A stretch of DNA of 9,854 nucleotides. Source: Candidatus Falkowiibacteriota bacterium. GTDB lineage: Bacteria > Patescibacteriota > Patescibacteriia > UBA11705 > JACRDX01. The position numbers and the translations under genes were made by a program. Below, in pieces: positions 6,844 to 9,854 of this stretch (positions are counted from its first letter, which is position 1; every line of letters starts with the position of its first letter). The stretch is taken from assembly GCA_016212745.1 (NCBI GenBank), contig JACRDX010000057.1, forward strand, positions 1 through 9,854, given 5' to 3'. A model generated the notes under the pieces. That model did no database searches. It saw nothing but the letters and a program-made list of their open reading frames with translations, and was not told where the DNA came from.

Positions 6844-8643
6844 ATGGAACCACAAAAAAGAACACAAAAAAAATTCGTCAGACGAAGATTTATTAGACGA
6901 CCGGCCGTCGTCCACCAAGGGCGGACTATGGCCGGCAAGCCAACCGCGCAAGCGCCAGCCGCAACCGGGCCAGTTTTAAAAATAATGGTTCTTGGTGGGC
7001 TTGAAGAAGTCGGACGAAACATGACTGTCATGGAATATGCCAATGACATTATTATCATTGACATGGGTTTGCAATTTCCAGAAGAAGACATGCCTGGCAT
7101 TGATTACATTATCAATGACATTTCGTATTTTCGCGGCAGAGAAAAAAATATCCGCGGCGTGATTATCACGCACGGACACTATGACCACATTGGCGGAGTT
7201 TCGCATTTGATTCCAAGGTTGGGCTATCCAACAATTTATACTGCTCCATTGACTGCGGCCATTTTGAACAAACGACACGAGGAATTTGACAGAAAAAACA
7301 AACTGGCGATTCAGCAGGTAAATCCTGACAAAGACAAAATACAACTTGGAAAATTTAGCATTGAATTTTTTCGCGTGAACCACAACATTCCTGACAGCAT
7401 GGGTCTCGCGGTGACAACTCCGGTTGGAACTGTCGTGCACACTGGCGACTTTAAAATTGATTTTTCGCCGGTGAATGATAAACCTATTGATTTGACGCAC
7501 ATTGCGATGATTGGCAGCCGCGGAGTTTTGGCGTTAATGTCAGACAGCACTGACGCTGACTCGTTTGGCCACCAAATTTCCGAAGGCGACATTGGCGAAG
7601 ATATTGAAAAAATATTTGCTCGCGCGCATGGCAAAATTATTGTCGGAACATTTGCCTCATTAATCAACCGCGTGCAACAATTAATAGACATGGCAGTAAA
7701 ATTCAATAGAAAAATCTATCTTGACGGCCGCAGCATGAAATCAAATGTTGAGACCGCGCATGGCGCTGGATATTTAAAAATCAAACCAGGAACGCTTGTT
7801 GAAGAAGATGAAGCAAAACGATTGCCGCCGGAAAAATTGGTAGTTGTCGGAACTGGCGCGCAGGGTGAGGAAAACGCAGTACTTTCAAGAATTGCCAGCA
7901 ATGAACATAAATTTTTGAGCATCAACCGCGGAGACACAATCATATTTTCGTCATCGGTCATACCTGGCAACGAAAGAACCATTCAATCGTTGAAAGACAC
8001 TTTTTGCAAACAAGGCGCAAAAGTTTTTCACTACAAAATGATGGACATTCACGCGGGCGGTCACGCAAAACAAGAAGATTTGAAATTAATGTTGCGATTA
8101 ATAAAACCAACATATTTTATTCCAATAGAAGCAAACCGCTTTATGCTTGAGGCGCACGCGAATTTGGCGAAAAAAGTCGGCGTGCCAGAGCAAAATATTT
8201 TTGTGGCAACCAATGGTCAGGTGATTGAATTTTTCAGACACGGCAAGGAAGTTGTCGGCAAATTAACAAAGCAGCAGATTCCCACTGAATACATCATGGT
8301 TGACGGACTTGGCGTGGGCGATGTTTCAAACATTGTTTTGCGCGACCGCAGAATGATGTCTGAAGATGGTATGTTTGTCGTCATCGCGACAGTTAAGCGC
8401 CGCAGCGGCGAGCTAATTGGCAGCCCTGACATTATTTCCCGCGGGTTTGTTTATTTGAAAGAAAATAAAAGGTTGATTGAAGAAGCCAGACGTTTGGTTA
8501 AAAAAATCTGCATAGACAAAAGTCCTGATTCGCCAGCAGATTCCAATAACATCAAAAACAAATTGCGCGAGCAAGTCGGGTCATTCTTGTACAAAAAAAC
8601 CAAACGCAGACCAATGGTTTTGCCAGTGGTTATTGAGGTTTAA
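6844..8643 (+). CDS. rnj: Ribonuclease J (metallo-beta-lactamase/beta-CASP)
   Basis: This 599-residue protein has a basic N-terminal tail of about 45 residues (KKFVRRRFIRRP), then the beta-lactamase fold and inserted beta-CASP domain of RNase J, and an RNase J C-terminal domain. The metal-binding motif HGHYDHIGG lies at 110-118 (His110, His112, Asp114, His115), with His180 in NHNIPDS, Asp202 in HTGDFK, SDSTDAD, GRSM, and GGHAKQED around His407. RNase J is a 5'-3' exonuclease and endonuclease for mRNA decay and rRNA maturation. Oddity: where the family usually has a P-x-HGE motif, this protein reads PIEAN (Glu429-Ala430-Asn431), so a usual zinc-ligand histidine is missing. The ATG at 6844 has no SD; Met29 (6928) is a possible internal start. 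Element B precedes it, and a palindrome and terminator follow. Confidence 0.95.
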   Translation: MEPQKRTQKKFVRRRFIRRPAVVHQGRTMAGKPTAQAPAATGPVLKIMVLGGLEEVGRNMTVMEYANDIIIIDMGLQFPEEDMPGIDYIINDISYFRGREKNIRGVIITHGHYDHIGGVSHLIPRLGYPTIYTAPLTAAILNKRHEEFDRKNKLAIQQVNPDKDKIQLGKFSIEFFRVNHNIPDSMGLAVTTPVGTVVHTGDFKIDFSPVNDKPIDLTHIAMIGSRGVLALMSDSTDADSFGHQISEGDIGEDIEKIFARAHGKIIVGTFASLINRVQQLIDMAVKFNRKIYLDGRSMKSNVETAHGAGYLKIKPGTLVEEDEAKRLPPEKLVVVGTGAQGEENAVLSRIASNEHKFLSINRGDTIIFSSSVIPGNERTIQSLKDTFCKQGAKVFHYKMMDIHAGGHAKQEDLKLMLRLIKPTYFIPIEANRFMLEAHANLAKKVGVPEQNIFVATNGQVIEFFRHGKEVVGKLTKQQIPTEYIMVDGLGVGDVSNIVLRDRRMMSEDGMFVVIATVKRRSGELIGSPDIISRGFVYLKENKRLIEEARRLVKKICIDKSPDSPADSNNIKNKLREQVGSFLYKKTKRRPMVLPVVIEV

Positions 8644-8644
8644 C

Positions 8645-8672
8645 GTAGAGACGAGATATATCTCGTCTCTAC
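8645..8672. repeat. Perfect 28-bp palindrome after rnj
   Basis: GTAGAGACGAGATA (8645-8658) is followed directly by its exact reverse complement (8659-8672), with no loop and no mismatch. It begins one base after the rnj stop codon. From memory, palindromes with the GTAGAGACG...CGTCTCTAC frame occur as dispersed intergenic repeats in several bacterial groups, cyanobacteria among them. No T-run follows, so it is not itself an intrinsic terminator. It may protect the mRNA 3' end, act as a protein site, or be a small mobile repeat. Confidence 0.85.
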
Positions 8673-8677
8673 CGAAG

Positions 8678-8709
8678 ACAACCCTGAAATTCAACTGAGG
8701 TTGTTTTTT
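8678..8709 (+). terminator. Rho-independent terminator of rnj
   Basis: ACAACC (8678-8683) pairs with GGTTGT (8699-8704), and an inner TGAA-A-TTCA lengthens the fold. Six T (8704-8709) follow directly. It ends the rightward unit containing rnj and separates it from the next promoter. There is no complementary A-run on the left side, so it acts on the plus strand only. Confidence 0.8.
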
Positions 8710-8731
8710 ATTATCTAATTTTAGACAAAAG

Positions 8732-8772
8732 TGCATACTTATGCATAGATTACTTGGCAATTTGCATAGATT
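8732..8772. promoter_or_regulatory. Operator candidate: TGCATAGATT direct repeats and TGCATA inverted repeat
   Basis: TGCATAGATT occurs at 8742-8751 and again at 8763-8772, 21 bp apart (two helical turns), on either side of the -35 box of the next gene. A TGCATA (8732-8737) also forms an inverted repeat with TATGCA (8740-8745). Repeats on one face of the helix overlapping a promoter are typical of a regulator site. The HTH protein encoded directly downstream is the natural candidate to bind here, which would mean autoregulation. This is inferred from position only. Confidence 0.6.
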
Positions 8773-8781
8773 TGATATAAT
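8754..8781 (+). promoter_or_regulatory. Probable promoter of the HTH-ATPase/DUF4325 unit
   Basis: TTGGCA (8754-8759), a 16-base spacer and a consensus TATAAT (8776-8781) preceded by TGA, an extended -10. Transcription would start at about 8787-8790, that is at or next to the ATG at 8790, so the mRNA is probably leaderless. No SD is present. Confidence 0.75.
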
Positions 8782-8789
8782 CTACCTAT

Positions 8790-9515
8790 ATGAAATCTGA
8801 TCTATTATCAATCAATCAGGCCGCAAAATTGATAGGGGTGTCAATTGATACACTGCGCCGTTGGGATAAGTCCGGAAAATTTTTGGCGATTCGCAAACAT
8901 CCAACTGGCAACAGGTATTATCGGAAGGCAGACATAGAATTATTTCTGTCAGATTTATATCGACTGGCAAAAGATTGGTGTTCTAATGAAAAAGGAGTAG
9001 AACCAGCTTCTGAATTTTATTGTCCTTCAAGTGATGTTTTTCAAGCTCGTCTATCAACTTTTGATCGGCAGCTGGCCAAAATCAAAGGGATAGAAAAAAT
9101 TTATTCCTTGGTGGTCGCAATCGTTGGCGAAATCGGTAATAATTCTTTTGATCACAACCTTGGTAATTGGCGCGATGTGCCGGGAATTTTCTTTGGCTAT
9201 AATCTAGCGAACCGCCAAGTGATTTTGGCTGACCGCGGACAAGGAATATTAAAAACGCTGAAAAGAGCAAGGCCTGAATTAGCCAGTCATGCAGATGCCC
9301 TAAAGGTTTCATTTACGGAAATAGTTTCAGGCAGAGCGCCCGAAGCGCGAGGAAACGGTCTAAAGTTTGTTAGAAAGGCGGTGGTAGATAATCCAATGAA
9401 ATTATTTTTTCAAACAGGCGACGCTGAATTATATTTAAATTCTGGGGATGAAGAGTTAAATATTAATCAAACAGGAAAAAGCATACAGGGTTGTATATGT
9501 TCAATAAATTTTTAA
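8790..9515 (+). CDS. MerR-like HTH fused to a GHKL (anti-sigma/histidine-kinase-type) ATPase domain
   Basis: This is a 241-residue protein. Residues about 5-55 are a MerR/excisionase-type winged HTH (INQAAKLIGVSIDTLRRWDK, then the wing HPTGNRYYRKADIELFL). Residues about 95-235 have the boxes of a GHKL ATPase: N box E114-I-G-N-N118 followed by DH, G1 box ADRGQGI (147-153) and G2 box with ARGNGL (186-191). There is no H-box histidine or dimerisation helix pair of a true sensor kinase, nor a sensor or transmembrane part, so it resembles SpoIIAB/RsbW-type kinases joined to a DNA-binding head. The next gene encodes a STAS-like DUF4325 protein, the expected antagonist or target. My inference is that ATP state and the STAS partner control DNA binding, with the operator repeats upstream as target. 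The ATG at 8790 is fixed by the promoter. Domains are clear; the role is untested. Confidence 0.85.
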   Translation: MKSDLLSINQAAKLIGVSIDTLRRWDKSGKFLAIRKHPTGNRYYRKADIELFLSDLYRLAKDWCSNEKGVEPASEFYCPSSDVFQARLSTFDRQLAKIKGIEKIYSLVVAIVGEIGNNSFDHNLGNWRDVPGIFFGYNLANRQVILADRGQGILKTLKRARPELASHADALKVSFTEIVSGRAPEARGNGLKFVRKAVVDNPMKLFFQTGDAELYLNSGDEELNINQTGKSIQGCICSINF

Positions 9516-9525
9516 ATGGAAAAAT

Positions 9526-9819
9526 ATGAAAGTTGACTTAAGCAAATTTGGGTTAGTTCTAAGTTCAAGACAGTCGGGGCTTGAGGCCAGAAAAGCGTTT
9601 TTGTATCGGCTACTGGATCTGAAAAAAAATGAAAACATTGAAATTGATTTTAGCGGGGTGAGTTCATTCTCTCCTTCATGGGCCGATGAATTTTTAACGC
9701 CGCTGGCTGCTCAGTTGGGAAACAGGCTGGTAATGTTGCCTAGCGATAATCTTTCGGTGCAGGCAACACTTAAAATTTTACAGGAAGCTAATGAGCAGAC
9801 ATTTAGATTCAAGAAGTAA
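9526..9819 (+). CDS. STAS-like DUF4325 protein
   Basis: This 97-residue protein has the DUF4325 core: a beta strand ending IEIDFSGV (38-45), then SSFSPSWADEFL (46-57), then an alternating helix/strand region. DUF4325 is a STAS-like domain related in fold to anti-sigma-factor antagonists such as SpoIIAA, and is often encoded next to GHKL ATPase genes. Serines at 46, 47, 49 and 51 lie where antagonist proteins carry their phosphorylated serine, though the exact counterpart cannot be set by eye. The gene starts 10 bases after the HTH-ATPase stop, with a weak GGA (9518-9520) as SD, so the two are surely co-transcribed. The likely role is partner of the preceding ATPase. No terminator is visible after it. 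Confidence 0.82.
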   Translation: MKVDLSKFGLVLSSRQSGLEARKAFLYRLLDLKKNENIEIDFSGVSSFSPSWADEFLTPLAAQLGNRLVMLPSDNLSVQATLKILQEANEQTFRFKK

Positions 9820-9834
9820 TTTGATTAAATTTAG

Positions 9835-9854
9835 TCTGTGATCTGTGATCTGTG
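9835..9854. repeat. 7-bp tandem repeat at the right edge
   Basis: TCTGTGA is repeated: two full copies (9835-9841, 9842-9848) and a third cut off by the window end (9849-9854). It lies 15 bases after the DUF4325 stop. It may be the start of a longer array; its extent cannot be seen. Confidence 0.7.

Noticed and set aside
6732..7500. Minus-strand open frames across element B and the start of rnj
   Set aside because: They run antisense to the certain RNase J frame and across a non-coding palindrome; no motif is recognisable.
8790..8960. Phage excisionase or mobile-element gene from the MerR-like HTH
   Set aside because: The HTH is fused to a GHKL ATPase and followed by DUF4325; no integrase, att site or other phage gene is nearby.
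1..9854. UGA recoding (as in Gracilibacteria), CRISPR arrays, tRNA or rRNA genes
   Set aside because: All complete genes end in TAA and none needs UGA read through; no regularly spaced repeats and no tRNA or rRNA signatures were found in any gap.

Overview
The window looks like chromosomal DNA from a Candidatus Patescibacteria (CPR) bacterium. This is inferred from protein style, not from a search: a membrane-anchored family 5 substrate-binding protein with a long cytosolic N-terminus, a VirB2/TrbC-like two-helix segment inside a very Cys-rich secreted protein, an RNase J with an altered metal-ligand motif, AT-rich coding with many Lys/Asn/Ile codons, almost no Shine-Dalgarno sequences, and TAA at every visible stop. 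The standard code fits all genes; I see no need for UGA recoding.

Left part, minus strand. Positions 1-1131 hold the N-terminal 377 codons of uvrA, which runs off the left edge and has its own promoter (TTGTCA-18-TATAAT) and a structured leader. To its right lies a two-gene unit read leftwards: a membrane-anchored DsbA-family thiol oxidoreductase (3753-4472) whose end overlaps by 29 bp the start of an 845-residue, roughly 68-cysteine exported protein (1244-3781). The pairing suggests that the oxidoreductase folds the Cys-rich protein outside the membrane.

Middle, plus strand. A 63-bp divergent intergenic region carries two overlapping promoters, one for the dsbA-like gene and one for secG (4536-4754). 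Then follow a family 5 solute-binding protein (4894-6735) and RNase J (6844-8643). The secG/SBP gap and the SBP/rnj gap are each filled by a CpG-rich, near-palindromic element. The two elements (A, about 4762-4887; B, about 6738-6842) are related to one another, best in inverted orientation, share an exact 15-mer, and end a few bases before start codons that lack an SD. They are the most striking non-coding feature here.

Right part, plus strand. After RNase J come a perfect 28-bp palindrome and a rho-independent terminator. A new unit then starts from a good promoter (TTGGCA-16-TATAAT) overlaid by 10-bp direct repeats spaced 21 bp apart. It encodes a MerR-like HTH fused to a GHKL ATPase domain (8790-9515) and a small STAS-like DUF4325 protein (9526-9819). 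This resembles a compact partner-switching module in which the anti-sigma-type kinase domain is joined directly to a DNA-binding domain; the promoter repeats suggest autoregulation. The window ends in a 7-bp tandem repeat.

The window thus combines DNA repair (uvrA), secretion and surface (secG, SBP, dsbA-like, Cys-rich protein), RNA turnover (rnj) and a probable signalling switch. There is no rRNA, tRNA, CRISPR array, IS element or phage gene that I can see, and no gene-free stretch longer than 300 bases; every gap is under 150 bases and is described below.
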